A stretch of DNA of 64,000 nucleotides from Pycnopodia helianthoides (taxonomy: Eukaryota; Echinodermata; Asteroidea; Forcipulatida; Asteriidae): assembly GCA_032158295.1 (NCBI GenBank), contig CM063249.1, forward strand, positions 2,736,195-2,800,194, read 5' to 3'. This document shows, piece after piece, positions 1 to 11,417 of the stretch. How positions within the stretch are numbered: position 1 is the stretch's first letter; each line of letters opens with the position of its first letter. The notes under the pieces are model-generated. The model made no database searches, was not told the DNA's origin, and saw nothing but the letters and a program-made list of their open reading frames with translations. The translations under genes were made by a program, and so were the position numbers.

Positions 1-57
1 TTAATCCGGAGGTCGTTGGTTCAAATCCCGCTCTAGTCAATTTTTCTTTGTTCAACC
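1..57 (+). repeat. 3' part of a tRNA-derived SINE-like repeat, cut by the window edge
   Basis: A pol III B-box-like GGTTCAAATCC sits at about 18-28 and is followed by a T-rich tail. The tRNA-like 5' half lies outside the window, so it cannot be told from a real tRNA 3' end on sequence alone. The continuation into CTCTAGTCAATTTTTC is SINE-like and not a clean acceptor stem. Confidence 0.45.
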
Positions 58-229
58 CCATACATTAATTTGTACACAGTGATTCTGTTTACAGGAATCA
101 CTGACAATCTCTATGACAATCAACAAGAAGCATTTACAATGAATAAGCTAAAAGGAAGCTTAGCATTAAAAACAACACCTTTATTCATTGTACTAAAAGT
201 AATTTTGTTATTCATGCCTTTTGTTTCAG

Positions 230-776
230 TATCCGTAGTAGAAAGTATCTCTGATAAGAAATCAGCAACCTCTTCAACTAAGTGCAATAGTGAAGACTCA
301 TTTGGCAAGTTGTCTGAAGGTGTCTCAAGAAAGAGATTAGCACCACAAAGCGTAGGTTTGTTCAAGAAATTTCGTGGAGCTGAAAAGTTGAGTAGCCAGC
401 ATAAAAGTGTCAGAGTAAGCTCAATGTCAGTAGTGAAAAAAGTGAAAACTCATTCTTCAAAGTCCAAGATGATGACATCAAACTCCAGGCCAGATGACGG
501 TGAACCCATGCCAAGAGCTTCTATCTTCTTTCAAGAAACAAGAAGCAGCCCCACAAAAGAACCGCAGAGCTCTCCATCTCATTCCTTAAGTGAATCAGGA
601 ATGTCTCCACCTACAAGCTTGACCAACTATCAGTTGTATGTAAACCCAGAGGTGACCACGTACTCTCCTCAAAGGATTAATTGGGAGAATTTCTTGAAAC
701 ACCGTGAACAGAAGGGGCAAGAATTATCACCTAGGAGCTTCTCAAGTCTCTCGTCCCCATTATCTCTCAGTCCAAG
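230..776 (+). CDS. ARMC5: ARMC5-like exon (first in window)
   Basis: The acceptor is placed at 228-229 after the tract TTCATGCCTTTTGTTTCAG; the donor is AAG|GTACGT at 776/777. The exon ends two bases into an Arg codon. A second acceptor at 93-94 would have the same phase and stays open, but 95-229 translates to AT-rich, hydrophobic, intron-like sequence, so the later site is preferred. The product is Ser/Lys-rich with no fold visible. Confidence 0.6.
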
Positions 777-3700
777 GTACGTCTTTTCAAACCAATTAAG
801 TGACTTCCAGAATGTTGTGCTTTGAAAGTGCAAGTCTGTAAAATACAGTTTCTGGACGAAAAATAAGTCAAAGTCTATCCCAACAGAATTGGATTTTGTC
901 AATATCATGTTAGTAAAACAGCAACAAGCTGAATCTGCAATAGTATGATACTCGGAGCAACATGGTGCAAGTTTTAGCATCAACCATAAATCTTTAGATT
1001 ATTATTTTCAATCGCTTTTAAATTTTTAAATTGCCAAAGTAAGCGGAACATGTTTTTTGAAACCGAACCTACACGTTGTGATTTTAGATGTATTTTTGTC
1101 TACTCTTCAGAGGTGATTTATCACCACCACCTTCTCCAGGTTGGTACCCTCAATGGTCCCCTCAGCAGTCACCACAACACCTGCCTCAGCAGTGGTCATC
1201 CCCTGTGTACAGCGGAGACTGGTCACCTCAGCAAGATCTCAAGTGGTCACCCCAGCATTCACCACAGTGGGAGCAGGAGGAACCATCCTCAGCTGAAACG
1301 AACGAGTCACCTGTTCCTGGGTACCCTACACAGAAACTTGACATATCATCAGACCACATGTCAAAAGAACAAACACAGGAAAACTTGCTTGATCCAGTCA
1401 TGGTTGAGCTTCCAAATGAACAATCAGCACAAAATTTGTCAAAAGAAACCAGTTGTGTGGATAAAGCTTTGGAGACCAGTCCAATTGGTACACCAACAAA
1501 ATCTATAAAATCTCACAACACGCCCTTGGTTAGAGGGACAGCTTTGCAAGCTGTGAGCAATCTCACAGATGCTCATGTAGAAAGCCAACACCCACGAAGT
1601 GTCAAAAAGTCTTTGTGCAGCCTTTCTAAGAAGCTTGATAAGCTAGAGTTTAATAAAAATAGAAAAATTAACCCGAAGTTAGAGGCATTCAGAGAACCGA
1701 AAATCAAGAATCCAAAAATAAAGTCTGGAAAGAGTCAAACTACCTCTGCTAGTAGTCAATCTCCAAACTCGCCTTGTCTCGACAACTTGGAATCAGAATT
1801 GTTGTACTGTAAAGCATCAAGAGATTCTAAATTTGATACAGATATGGAGGTACTTCGAGCAAAGGAGAAAGGGAAGCTAAGGAGGAGAGGGTACGCTGTG
1901 GTGACATTACTCTCCCGTTACTCCCACATGGATGACCCAAGTTCCACAATGGCCCAAAAATCAGTTGTATCTGCTTTAATGAACTATCAACCAAGTTCAG
2001 ACTATTTACGATCCAAATGCGAGAGAATCCTCCAGAGAATCCTGAAGAACAGACTTTGCTTTGAACAACTGATACTAGAGCACGTCCCAGTGCTTATTGT
2101 AACGAAAATGCTCAACAGAGAGCAAAATGAAAAAGACTCTGAAGAAGAGGGTATTGGTCAAGACGTGATCAAGAAAAATCGAAGACTTAACAGTAAGAGT
2201 CTTAAGACCAGTTCGTCTTCGATTGGATCTGAGAATTTTTCCGTCGAGAAAATTTCCCCTCAATCGAGAGATCTGAAAAGACCTGGAGGGGTACAACGGC
2301 CATGTTCCACAATCAAACCCCCAGAGCTGAAAACAGCAAGGCAATATTCATCAAAGTCGGATGCCAAATCTATCACAGACTCGGTGGATGATTCAGCCTC
2401 GGACAATTTGTCAATCTGTAGCATGGACACCCTGGAGTCTGAGAGACTCCAATGCTTGGGAGACCCAGCCTCACCGTTGTACCATCTTATGGTTTCAACA
2501 TGCCAGTACCGACAAGGACTCATGGTCAAGCTTCTGCTGTCTGATTCCCTCAAGGAGAAAATGGCCTGCATTTTAGCAGTTCCTTACATATGCCAGTAAG
2601 TAGTCTTATAAATTGAGAAAATAACCATTTTTGTCCATCATTTATTGTGTCGATTTAATAAGCTTTCAAAGTACATGCTCACATAAGGAATTAATGAAGA
2701 ACTATTGGGGTACAAAAACATTGAAGTAATGTCGCCATACTTTGACTACAAATATAGTCTACTGTAGAGTCAAACAGAATCCCAACAATATTTTCTGATT
2801 TCAATTTTTAGGTCCAACAGCCTAAAGAAGAAACTTCTCATCAAGTATAAAGGTCTTCAAATACTTATGGAATATCTACAGAAGGGTAACATCATTCCAG
2901 ACATGTTTAACAAAGCTGTACAGTGTCTCCGTGACCTTGCTTCAACACTCTACTTATCACCATACCTGTCTGTATCTATGAACAATGAAAGTCCTGTTTT
3001 GAGTATGGAAACATCGGTTTCTGTAACAAATGTTGGAACCAAAGAACCAGAAAGACTCTCCAAAGAAACTGTTCTTCAGCCTAGAGCCTTCGGAGAATCT
3101 TCAGTGTTCAGAGACGCTGACCTTAGTCTTAGTAATGATGTCATAATGAATATTAACAAGTTTTCAAAGTCTGCAGATGAAAGTCAACTGACAAAGATGG
3201 AAGGCACGGTAGGTCATTCACCAGCTGAGGTCTGTACGTCATCAGGAGGTTCAAGCAAGCTCAATCAACAAAGGGAGGTCGACAAAAGAAAGGCAATACC
3301 ATGTCTGCCAGATCAACGTAGTATTCAAGAAGTGGGAACTCTGCAATGCAACCAGATGCAATTATGTAGCTTTGATTCAATGCAGTTAGACGTTCAGTTC
3401 CTTCTGGATAAAGAGGATATTGTTGAAGCTCACAGGGACACCCTAATCAGAAGTTCAGAGTACTTCTCCTGTCTCTTTCAGGGTCCCTACATAGAATCCA
3501 GACAGAAAATTGTGCCCATTGGAAGTATCTCCAAAGATGCTCTAACATTCATCCTTCACACATTACATGGATGCCTTCACACTCAGTGCTCCTACTTGAG
3601 GGGTGTTTTAACAAATGGCTGTAATGTGCTTCTTGAATCCATCGCTTGTGCTGGGCGCTTTCTGCTATTGCCTGTTCAGAATCTGCTCTGCGACATCTTG

Positions 3701-3919
3701 GTGGAAGAGTTTCTGGATTCTACCACCGTGTCAAGTCACTACAGCTATGGGTTGGCTCATAATTGCTCCAAGCTGACCGAGGCCTGCTTATTGTACATGC
3801 TGACAAACAGCCAAGTGTCTTCAAAACATTTTCAAGACCTTTCGGAAAGCAATTGCGCTGATATTGCATTTCAAAGCATTAAGAAGATAGTAACTGATGG
3901 ACTTGTCCTAAGAAGTTGA
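230..3919 (+). CDS. ARMC5: ARM/BTB protein, probable ARMC5 orthologue (last three exons, 5' end outside window)
   Basis: Three exons (230-776, 1111-2595, 2812-3919) join in frame across GT-AG introns and end at TGA 3917-3919, giving about 1045 residues of a C-terminal portion. The first part is Ser/Pro-rich and low complexity, with a run of WSPQ-type repeats at the start of exon 2. The end of exon 2 and start of exon 3 (about 1850-2110 and 2470-2980) are Leu-rich helical repeats that read like armadillo units. A BTB/POZ domain starts near 3383 (motif DVQFLL, then AHRDTLIRSSEYFSCLF). ARM repeats followed by a C-terminal BTB is the ARMC5 architecture; known ARMC5 is a CUL3 adaptor that directs ubiquitination of the RNA polymerase II subunit RPB1. 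The long disordered inserts make it larger than the roughly 935-residue human protein. Another ARM-BTB family member is possible. The gene name is inference; the BTB call is firm. Confidence 0.62.
1111..2595 (+). CDS. ARMC5: ARMC5-like exon with SPQ-rich repeats and ARM-like segment
   Basis: The acceptor CTTCAG is at 1105-1110 and the donor CCA|GTAAGT at 2595/2596. It enters and leaves with two bases of a codon in hand (AG|A and CA|G). The N-terminal 60 residues are rich in WSPQ/SPQQ units; the middle is charged and disordered; the region coded by about 1850-2110 is helical and Leu-rich. The introns on either side (777-1110, 2596-2811) are AT-rich and hold nothing else I can name. Confidence 0.8.
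2812..3919 (+). CDS. ARMC5: ARMC5-like terminal exon with BTB domain
   Basis: The acceptor TTTTTAG ends at 2811. The first base completes Gln, and the frame runs to TGA at 3917-3919. The exon begins with a helical segment (LKKKLLIKYKGLQILMEYL), then a disordered linker of about 140 residues, then BTB from about 3383 to 3690 and a helical BACK-like tail. The BTB has the usual core order: beta-strand DVQFLL, AHR, then SEYFSCLF. No later exon is needed. Confidence 0.8.
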
Positions 3920-4461
3920 AGTGAAGGTCGTAACCCAAGTCAAGAATCCCAAAAATGTATGAATATTGCAAGACTAGCACAGACTGTCAACTAGAGCGCT
4001 AACTTTGATTATAGATGTACATTGAACAAATATTTAGAATCCTCACATGTTAGTGGCAAGTACAGGACTGAGGAACATTTGCAAACAAGTACAGGGCATG
4101 TACATTGTTCATATATTGCGAGTATCTGAAGTATGCTTGTTAAAAGTAATGGACTTGCATACTGTATGTGGTTTTGCATGATGGACACCACCAAAAGACG
4201 CGCTTTTGCTATTTGGGTGTTTAATTTCTCAGAAGTCTGTGAAGATTCTGTAACAACAGAATAGAATTAACTCACAGAATTAATTCTATTCAGTAGTTAC
4301 AGAATAGAATTAACTCACAGAATTTAAAACAGCTGGCCAACAGACGTACAATTTTTAAGAAAGCTTATAATAGGCTTGTACACAAACATGAATACGACCA
4401 CATGCCCTCAAAATGCAGGGCAAGTTAGTTCTCTTGTCATTACTGTACATACATGTACATG

Positions 4462-4648
4462 TTTATCTTCAAGCAAACTTGAATCGTCGATTCTGGTCGA
4501 CCCATAGCAACAAGAGGTGTGATATAAACCTATATCCCACAACCCATATCACACCCTGTGTATTGCGCAAGTACAATATGCAAAAAGTACAGTTGTTCCA
4601 ACACTGCATATTGTAATGAGCTGTGCATCAAGTTTGCCTGAAGATAAA
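4462..4648. repeat. Short inverted-repeat (foldback/MITE-like) element
   Basis: The ends TTTATCTTCA and TGAAGATAAA are inverted complements and continue into GCAAACTTGA versus TCAAGTTTGC. The interior is also partly palindromic. A related fragment lies near 30545-30610. Confidence 0.6.
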
Positions 4649-4694
4649 TTCGGTATCACACGCACACTCGTGGAATACTGAAAATATAATATGT

Positions 4695-4744
4695 CTGTGT
4701 CCCATATCCAACTAAGCCTTTGGTCTTGTTGGATATGAGACACA
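4695..4744. repeat. Hairpin
   Basis: TGTGTCCCATATCCAAC near 4695 pairs with GTTGGATATGAGACACA ending near 4744 around a loop of about 15 bases. It lies in the possible 3' UTR. Confidence 0.6.
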
Positions 4745-5249
4745 AAAGCTCTATAATTTCTGGTATATTACACAAGTCCTTGTGTAATAACTGTTAATAC
4801 TTGTAGCTATATATAAGGGCCAATCAATGTAAAATCAAACTGTGAAGCAAAGTAGTTATTTCAGGTGAGAAGGATTGTTTGTTTATTTATTCATTTATTT
4901 ATTGTTTAAAAGGTGACAAAAAACAGTATTTTAATTTAAACAACAACTGTTTGAAAAACTATATTTTTTTAATGACTGTACATTTATTGCAACATACATT
5001 TGTTGGCAGGGTTTCGGGGTAAAAAATAAAGTGTGCTTGTCGAGCTTGTACAGTGCACACAGCAGATAAGATTTACAAAAAGAACACACATACTGTTTAC
5101 ATTATTCAAATTACAATACAAGTTCAGAAAAAGAAACACTTTACATTCACAGTGGAAATAGTAAAACTTGATATGTATTCACTGTTTTCAAAAATCAGGT
5201 TTTGGACTCGCTAGATCGAAAACAAATTTAAACTAATTTCCCCAAAACT

Positions 5250-5373
5250 ATAGCATTTAAAGCAGACATATTTCAAGGGAATGTTTCCACTTTGATCGTC
5301 GTACCGTGTGAGTTATGCCATGTAAGAAATCTGTTACAATTTCAACCTTACCAATGTTGTGCACAGCCTTTAA
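5250..5373 (-). repeat. Half copy of TTAA-type element D
   Basis: The reverse complement matches the left half of the full element at 24159-24479, starting TTAAAGGCTGTGCACAAC and then ATTGGTAAGG. Its terminal TTAA (5370-5373) is also the left TTAA of the next element. Confidence 0.65.
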
Positions 5374-5698
5374 AGGAACATTACAGAATTGGTAAGAAAA
5401 AAACTTGTAAAATATACTTTTGATCACAGATTTACACAAGACTTACACGGTCTAATGATGATGATAGTAGAAAACATCCCTTGAAATATTTCTGTCTGAA
5501 ATGCCATATTTGATGAGAAATGAAGAAACTAATTTTCCAATTGGAGTTTATCGTTCAGTGAGCGTTTTATTCATTTGTTGAACCTATATGAATGATTTCA
5601 TGCAAATTTGTAATCGGTTTTTCACTATTTTCTCGTGACCCAGATGGCCGATCGATCTTAAACTTGTACAGGTTTGTCAGTCTGTAATGTTCCTTTAA
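5370..5698 (+). repeat. TTAA-bounded MITE, family A (copy 1, internally deleted)
   Basis: It begins TTAAAGGAACATTACAG and ends CTGTAATGTTCCTTTAA. Compared with the other copies it lacks about 65 bp before the right end. It matches copies at 6113, 20900, 31593 and 60492. Confidence 0.85.
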
Positions 5699-5764
5699 AC
5701 AGGCAATGTACACCATGTGACAACGTAACAAAGCTGTTAAAGTCGGTTAGATACCCATTCCAAT

Positions 5765-5899
5765 GGGGGACTTTTGATGGGACGCAATAGATGGGAGCAG
5801 ACTTACCAGGTAAATCCATTGTCCTCAGCAATGCTTCGTAAACATTGAAATTTTACCTGGCATGTCTGCTGCGATCTAGCGTTCCAAAGTCTCCCATTT
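5765..5899. repeat. Inverted-repeat element
   Basis: GGGGGACTTTTGATGGGACGC on the left pairs imperfectly with GCGTTCCAAAGTCTCCC on the right. Inner arms ACCAGGTAAA and TTTTACCTGG pair as well. Confidence 0.6.
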
Positions 5900-6112
5900 T
5901 TCGAAACTGGTTAAAATGGTGTAAATGTAATGTATGTGAGACTCTTTCATAGCGAAATTTGAATCATGGTGACATTGGATATCAACAACAAATAGGTGTG
6001 TAAATTTCAAACACATATTCTTGCGTCAGTCAAAACGTCACATTCAATGCCAGTACAAATAATATGTGCAGACCCATATATTTGAAACAACATCACTGGA
6101 TGTTTCCGAGTG

Positions 6113-6488
6113 TTAAAGGCACATTACAGAATTGGTAATTGTAAAATATACTTTTGATCACAGATTTACATAAAACTTACACGGTCTAATGATGATCATA
6201 GTAGAAAACATCCCTAGATATATTTCTGTCTGAAATGCCATATTTGATGAGAAATAAATCAAACTAATTTCCGATTTGAGTTTATCGCTCATGAGCGTTT
6301 TATTCATGCATTGTATAACACATGCAAATTTGTAATCGGTTTTGCACTATTTTCTCGTGACCCAGATGGCCGATCGATCTCAAACTTCTACAGGTTTGTC
6401 AGTTTATGTATATGGTGGATTATATAAAGTGCTTACACTGCCAGCAACTGTTTTGTTAGCAAAAACCAATTCTGTAATGTTCCTTTAA
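6113..6488 (+). repeat. TTAA-bounded MITE, family A (copy 2)
   Basis: It is about 376 bp, bounded by TTAA at 6113-6116 and 6485-6488, with inverted ends of about 23 bp. It is in the same orientation as copy 1 and lies 415 bp downstream of it. Confidence 0.85.
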
Positions 6489-6889
6489 TAAAATTCGCAC
6501 TGGAAGGGTATCAAATACAATGGCATTTTAACGTGAGGTTAGAGACTTGGACAGATGGACTGTATCTATTGGAAAGTGAGTACAAATGTACATCACAAAA
6601 CTAAATTCGACTTTGGAGCCTCTTTTTAAAAAGATCTGGACTGGCTATGCTCTAGTTTTCAGAGCAATGAACACATGTACATGTCATTGGAATTGGTTTA
6701 CACTTTTATGATCTTTTTTTTAATGTGGAAAGGTAAAATAACTTTGAATCATGGTTTTGAAAATTTGTTGAAGTAAGGTGTAGTTGACTTAAGTTAAATA
6801 GAACTCGATGTTAACATGGATTATGTAGACTTGTATGATTAACAATCATGACCAAATACAATTGTAAAACATTTCGTCAATGTAAAAAA

Positions 6890-7200
6890 CTGTCTGTTAC
6901 AGACCATGTTACTTTTGTTTAAAAAAAAAAGTGTGACCTTGTACATTCCAGGGCATTTCCTGGCGGGCAAGATACTACACTGGTCACACAGGAGTTTCTA
7001 CATTTTGTGTTATGTCCACTTAAATTCAAGAATTATAAAAATGACGGCTGAACTCGTATATAAAGATGATACAAATCAGGCTGTGCAATCCCCCTAAAAT
7101 ATCAAATACAAATCATGCATCGTACAGATCGTGCCTGCAGGAAGTCCTGCATGGCTCTGTGTCTCTTTTGTAAACGTGTCACAGGTATGTTACATGGTCT
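6890..7200 (+). repeat. Dispersed repeat L (copy 1)
   Basis: It shares long blocks with 39125-39660, including TTGTACATTCCAGGGC, the GGCAAG..ACTACACTGGTCA segment and the CTCTTTTGTAAAC right part. No coding signal is seen. Confidence 0.6.
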
Positions 7201-7311
7201 ACTTGTGAACGTTGTTTTGGCCATCAATTATTGTTCAATGACAACAAAGAAGAAGAACAAATTAGTAAGAGGTAGATTGTTGTATTCCCCTCGTGTATAC
7301 AATATCAAGTG

Positions 7312-8005
7312 TCACGATTGCGAAACACCAAGTTTAATCCGCCTTGTCTCCTTCACGGCCTGGCTTGACCTCATCGATCTTTCTTTTTCAGAGGTCACGA
7401 CTAGGTCATTCCCTTGCCCTCTGGGCGTAACTAGCCGGCTACGCGCAATGGCTTCCTTTCTTATTCGTCTCTCTCGTACCTCTTCCAAGTTCTGCTTTGC
7501 CTTTTTGATGAACTGGACCATCGAAGCGTCAAAATCGGCAGTTGTCTTGACGAAGATTTTGGACTTGGGTTCCGGGCGGCTGTTCCCGCCCGTTTCAAGT
7601 TTGGGTTTGGGATCCAGACGTCTGATATCGGTCTCCGATGCCACGCCAACGCCAGTCTGGTTTGGACCGTTGGTTAGTCTGTCCCCTTGGCAAGTGTTAT
7701 GGTTTGGTACCCTGGATGTTGGTAGGGGAAACCTGGCAGCCTCTGCCGCTTTGTAGATATCAGGTAGGGAGCCAGATTTTTTAACGTCGGCCACGTGGTT
7801 GCGAATGGTTTTGGTTCCTCTCTGTATTTCGGCGCTGCAGCTCAAGAACGGACGAAATGTGATATCTTTCGGTCGACGAAACGGTGGGCTGAACAGGCCA
7901 GAGAAGTTGGTCGGGATCTGGTCGTATATTTCAAATCTTTTCTGTTGATTTTGTTTTTCTGGCGAGATCTCTCGTATTGCTGGGTTTTGGTTTGATCTGT
8001 CATAT
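7312..8005 (-). CDS. Unrecognised gene, exon 3 (230 residues plus stop)
   Basis: The acceptor CCGTCTTTTCCCCAG|A is followed by an open frame to TGA. A second acceptor about 90 bp upstream (TTACCAACAG|T) has the same phase and could give a longer form. The C-terminal third is charged and probably helical (SMVQFIKKAKQNLEEVRER). Confidence 0.62.
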
Positions 8006-11000
8006 CTGGGGAAAAGACGGGATCGAATGTTAGAATATTCCAAATGAATGGACTTTTGTTTTGTTTCTGGATTTTCATTTTTGTCAAAATGCTTTATACT
8101 GTTGGTAAGTGGTGACCTTTTTGAGCCGGGAGTGAAGTATAACGAATCTTCTTGTACATACATGCATACGGTACACCGTTCGTTTACATTGCACTTCTGC
8201 GTGGCTTCAAAACGCCATTTCAACTGGATAATGCGCCATATTTACCAATTTGTAAAATTTAAAATGTTGAAATGCAACTCTTTTTCGGCCAAACGTTTCC
8301 GCCTGACGTACCCAAGTGATATTTCAGAGGAACCAGCTTTATGGGTTCATTATTCGACACAATGAAAGGTGTGTTAATCATCTCTGCCTTGTTTCTTGTT
8401 CACGTCATGTTAGGCTACGCAGTAAGGCAAAGAAAGACTAGACTTTTTGCATTCATACAAATTTGACTTGTCGTGTATGCAAGAAAGACGACGTGACTGC
8501 GCCATTTTAAAGATCTATTGACCCAATTTACCTGACGTCATCATCACAATTTATTATGTTGGTTGCGTCATTTTGGGAGTCACTGATGACGTCACTGTAC
8601 TTGACAGCGTTTTAAAGTCTATTGATCATTACTCATCGGCCTTATGTTGGGTCAATGTAATGTTGGGTCGATGTAAAAGTTGGCCCAACTTTGGCCCAAC
8701 TTTGGCCCAACTTTGGCCCAACGTATACATTAGCTCAACATTGGGCCAATGTCTGGCAATTATGTTGGTTGCGTCATTTTGGGAGTCAATGATGTCCCTG
8801 TGCTTGACAGTGTTTTACAGTCTATTGGTCATTTACCATGCCATAGTGTTTACTCCGGGTGCTTACTCCCCAAAATGGCGACAAAGGAAGACAGTAGCAG
8901 CGTGTGACGTTGTGCAATGGGTCAATACACCAGTCATGACTTGTTCTTTGAAGTTTACGGGAAGCTATGCCAAAACTGTGGTTGTTTTTATTGCGTGGAA
9001 CTAATGGAGTTTGTTATGACGTCGGCTTCTAAGTGGATGCATTGATCGATTCTTTGTATACATCAATTCTGCGAATGGAGGGCCATTTATCCCGCGTGGC
9101 AGTGGCGCCAAGGTTGGAACAGTTAAAGATCCACCTCAGTCCATTTAATCACGGGGCGAAGACAAAAACAACAGCTTCATAAGATAGTTTTCTGTACATA
9201 GACAAATTTAGTGTACCTTAACTCGGTGATAACAAACAAAGTTGGCAGACTACCATAAAATGGCCAATCGCATGAACTAGTGGAAACTCCCGCTTATTAC
9301 CTGAGACTTGTTTCAAGACAATAGCTGTAGAAACTAACGGGCAATAGAAGATACCACTAAGTACCTACCCTTGCTGGGTAATTAAGACCGATGTGCTGGT
9401 AGCAACTCTGGCTCTGGGCCGCTTCATCAAAAAGTCATGCAACCTGTTGTACATTCGCCTGGAAATGGGGGAGATAAGTCAGTGAAATAAACGAAAAGGG
9501 CATTTTCAAATTGGTAAGCCCCTCATTTAACGGTGCAAACGAAAATGACGAGTTCTTACAGTTAGAGTTATGCGTATAACTTTGCTCAAAGCTGCCAATG
9601 CTCTCAAATTTTCCATGATAGGGTTACATGGACTATGTCTTTTTTCTTCCGTTTTGTTTTTCATAATTTTTAGGAGAAAATAAATTTTGTTAGGCCTATT
9701 TTCTACGGGGAAACGACTAGTTATAAAGCATTATCCTCCGAACAAATTGAAAAAACTCGTCATGTTTTGAGAATATTTAATTTGTCTCATTGTTATAAAC
9801 CACTTAAGTCTTCCCTGTGGTCTACTCTTCAAACATTTTGGAAGTATTTCACATACTTCTGTAGGCATGTATCACTTCCAACCCAAATTGCGTTCACTTA
9901 TTTTAAGCGCCTCGCAAAGTATTTATAGTCCATTAAAAGACCCTTAAGAAAATGCCCTAAACACATGATTTAGACCACAGCCCTTCATGACGCACCACGC
10001 CAAGGCTTAATGACTACCCGGACTGTGTGCCAAGTACATTTTCTTCAAACACCGATCCGTCTTCAAACAGAGGCTTTTATGACGGATGTTTGCTCCTCAA
10101 ACTTAGGCTTACGTGTGTCAATTTGTTTTAGTGGGGAGCTCTCACTGGCAATAACTCAAAATCCCATTGCCTCGACGCCGCCTTATCAAAAATGTATGTG
10201 TTTTTAGGTGGCATTATAGACAGATAGCGTCAGGTCATGCCATGGTCGGGCGAAGCCGACTTGTCAAATTTGAAAGATTGATGTTCCGTTTTTGTCGGTA
10301 TATAATTATCGATAGGAATTATACCCGCAAGTTCTTATCTTTATACATTAGGGGATTGCAATAAAAAAAAATTTATATTTATATTTATTCATTACTCTAA
10401 ACAAAAAATGCTGGTACTTGGGGAACAAACTGACATTAATTTGTTATCAATTCATAGTTACCAGGAATGTATTTTTGTGTGCAAAATTTTCGTTTATTTA
10501 TTTTTTGTCTAAAACAGCCATCGCAACCAAATTATCCACTTGACCCTTCGGCAAGAATTAATTCGTATTCTGATATTATTCTTTGTTTTTGTTTGTTAGG
10601 GTGTTTGGTTGTTTGTTTTTGTTGTTGTTGCTGTTCTCGTTTTTTCTAGTGCATTATCTCTACTCATGATTTTGATCGTGTGAAGAATGGAGAGAGAAAA
10701 TGACTTACACAATTCCAATGTGAAAATCAAATATCGCTCTACAATTAAATATTTCATCAATTTCAATTTAAATGTATTTTACTCCGTCCACCACCAGTGC
10801 CGTCATTATATATTTTCAGCAATGATTCCAAATAGGACAAGATTATAGGCTTTGGAAGTAGGTTGACGGAGTGTATAACTGAATCACAATACCAACCTGT
10901 AGTCGTCTGACTTGTTGGCATATGGATCTGGCAGGTTTTTCCCAAATTCCGAGCTGTCCTCCACTGGGCCTCCATCGAGACCGATGAGCCTCAGGGCGAA

Positions 11001-11417
11001 CTTCTCCCGGTACTCTTCCATGTAGGTCTTCGCTTCTGTGCGGTGTCGAAATTTCCACTTTCCGCCAACTCTCAGCTCGCCATTGACGCAAGGAGGACCA
11101 GTGGCTGATTTGGTGGAGGGTCGCTGCGGATATTTTCTTTGGTCCGCGGTTGATTGCTTCCTTGGACTGTTAACCACCCGTCCATTAACGCGGGTCGACG
11201 GGCGACTGCTTGCCGGCGGCAGCGAGCTGAACCAACCGGCAAGGGGAGCTCGTGGTCCCCGGTGAGTTGGGGCACGGACTTCCGGAACTGCTACCTGTCC
11301 AGGTCGATGGACGAGTCCGGGACGCCAGTCACACGTGCAGATGTCTTCATGAACCCCAAAGTCTCTTGCTTCCTTGAAGGATCGGAACTTGTGACAGTCT
11401 TCGGACCGATGCAACAT
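7312..11417 (-). CDS. Unrecognised three-exon gene, about 434 residues
   Basis: Three minus-strand exons (11417-10897, 9458-9369, 8005-7312) join in frame through GT-AG introns, all in phase 2. The junctions read Asp-Asp-Tyr-Arg|Arg-Met-Tyr-Asn and Gln-Gln-Gly|Tyr-Asp-Arg. The predicted start is ATG 11417, the first ATG after an upstream in-frame stop, and the stop is TGA at 7314-7312. The protein is basic and Pro/Arg/Ser-rich in its first half, has a conserved-looking central block (KWKFRHRTEAKTYMEEYREK to the short exon), and ends in a charged, probably helical stretch (MVQFIKKAKQNLEEVRERR). No signal peptide or membrane segment is seen. I do not recognise the family. Further 5' exons are possible: an open minus-strand frame lies at 11585-11850. 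The opposite-strand frame at 7115-7756 is taken as a shadow because only the minus frame is supported by splice phase. Confidence 0.6.
8530..8820. repeat. Repeat block carrying TGACGTCA-type sites
   Basis: CACCATTTTGGGAGTCA-like blocks recur here (near 8565 and 8775) and again near 63595, next to CTGACGTCA. The block holds the 11-bp tandem array given below. It lies in the long intron of the minus-strand gene. Confidence 0.5.
8680..8722. repeat. 11-bp tandem repeat, about 4 units
   Basis: The unit TTGGCCCAACT repeats without interruption. Each unit is nearly self-complementary (TTGGCCCAA), so the array is also palindrome-rich. The plus-strand frame through it (LAQLWPN) is an artefact of the repeat. 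Confidence 0.85.
9369..9458 (-). CDS. Unrecognised gene, exon 2 (90 bp)
   Basis: The acceptor reads CCCCATTTCCAG|GCG on the minus strand and the donor CAAGG|GTAGGT. The single open phase that fits both neighbours reads RMYNRLHDFLMKRPRAR and onwards. It was too short to appear as a long open frame and was found by reading splice sites. Confidence 0.65.
10897..11417 (-). CDS. Unrecognised gene, exon 1 (173 residues)
   Basis: It starts at ATG 11417, just after a possible acceptor TGTTTCAG|C, so this may be either an initiator or an internal Met. The donor is CTACAG|GTTGGT with the last exon base at 10897. It codes a Pro/Ser/Arg-rich segment followed by the aromatic/basic block KWKFRHRTEAKTY. 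Local GC is higher than in the flanking introns. Confidence 0.6.

Larger units (their letters stand above)
3920..5030 (+). other. Probable 3' UTR of the ARMC5-like gene
   Basis: There is no coding signal. The first clear AATAAA is at 5025-5030, so a 3' UTR of about 1.1 kb is possible but unproven. It contains two near-identical 26-bp blocks around 4258-4283 and 4300-4326, and the two hairpin elements listed next. Confidence 0.35.

Noticed and set aside
95..229. Extension of the first ARMC5-like exon back to an acceptor at 93-94
   Set aside because: Same phase and open, but the translation is AT-driven and hydrophobic, and a much stronger pyrimidine tract precedes 230.
1050..1508. Plus-strand open frame overlapping ARMC5-like exon 2
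   Set aside because: It is the +1 shadow of the real exon; only the other frame joins both neighbours.
7115..7756. 213-residue plus-strand open frame
   Set aside because: It lies opposite the spliced minus-strand exon, which has consistent splice phase; no splice sites or family features support the plus frame.
8573..9004. 143-residue open frame with LAQLWPN repeats
   Set aside because: Produced by the 11-bp TTGGCCCAACT array and repeat sequence.
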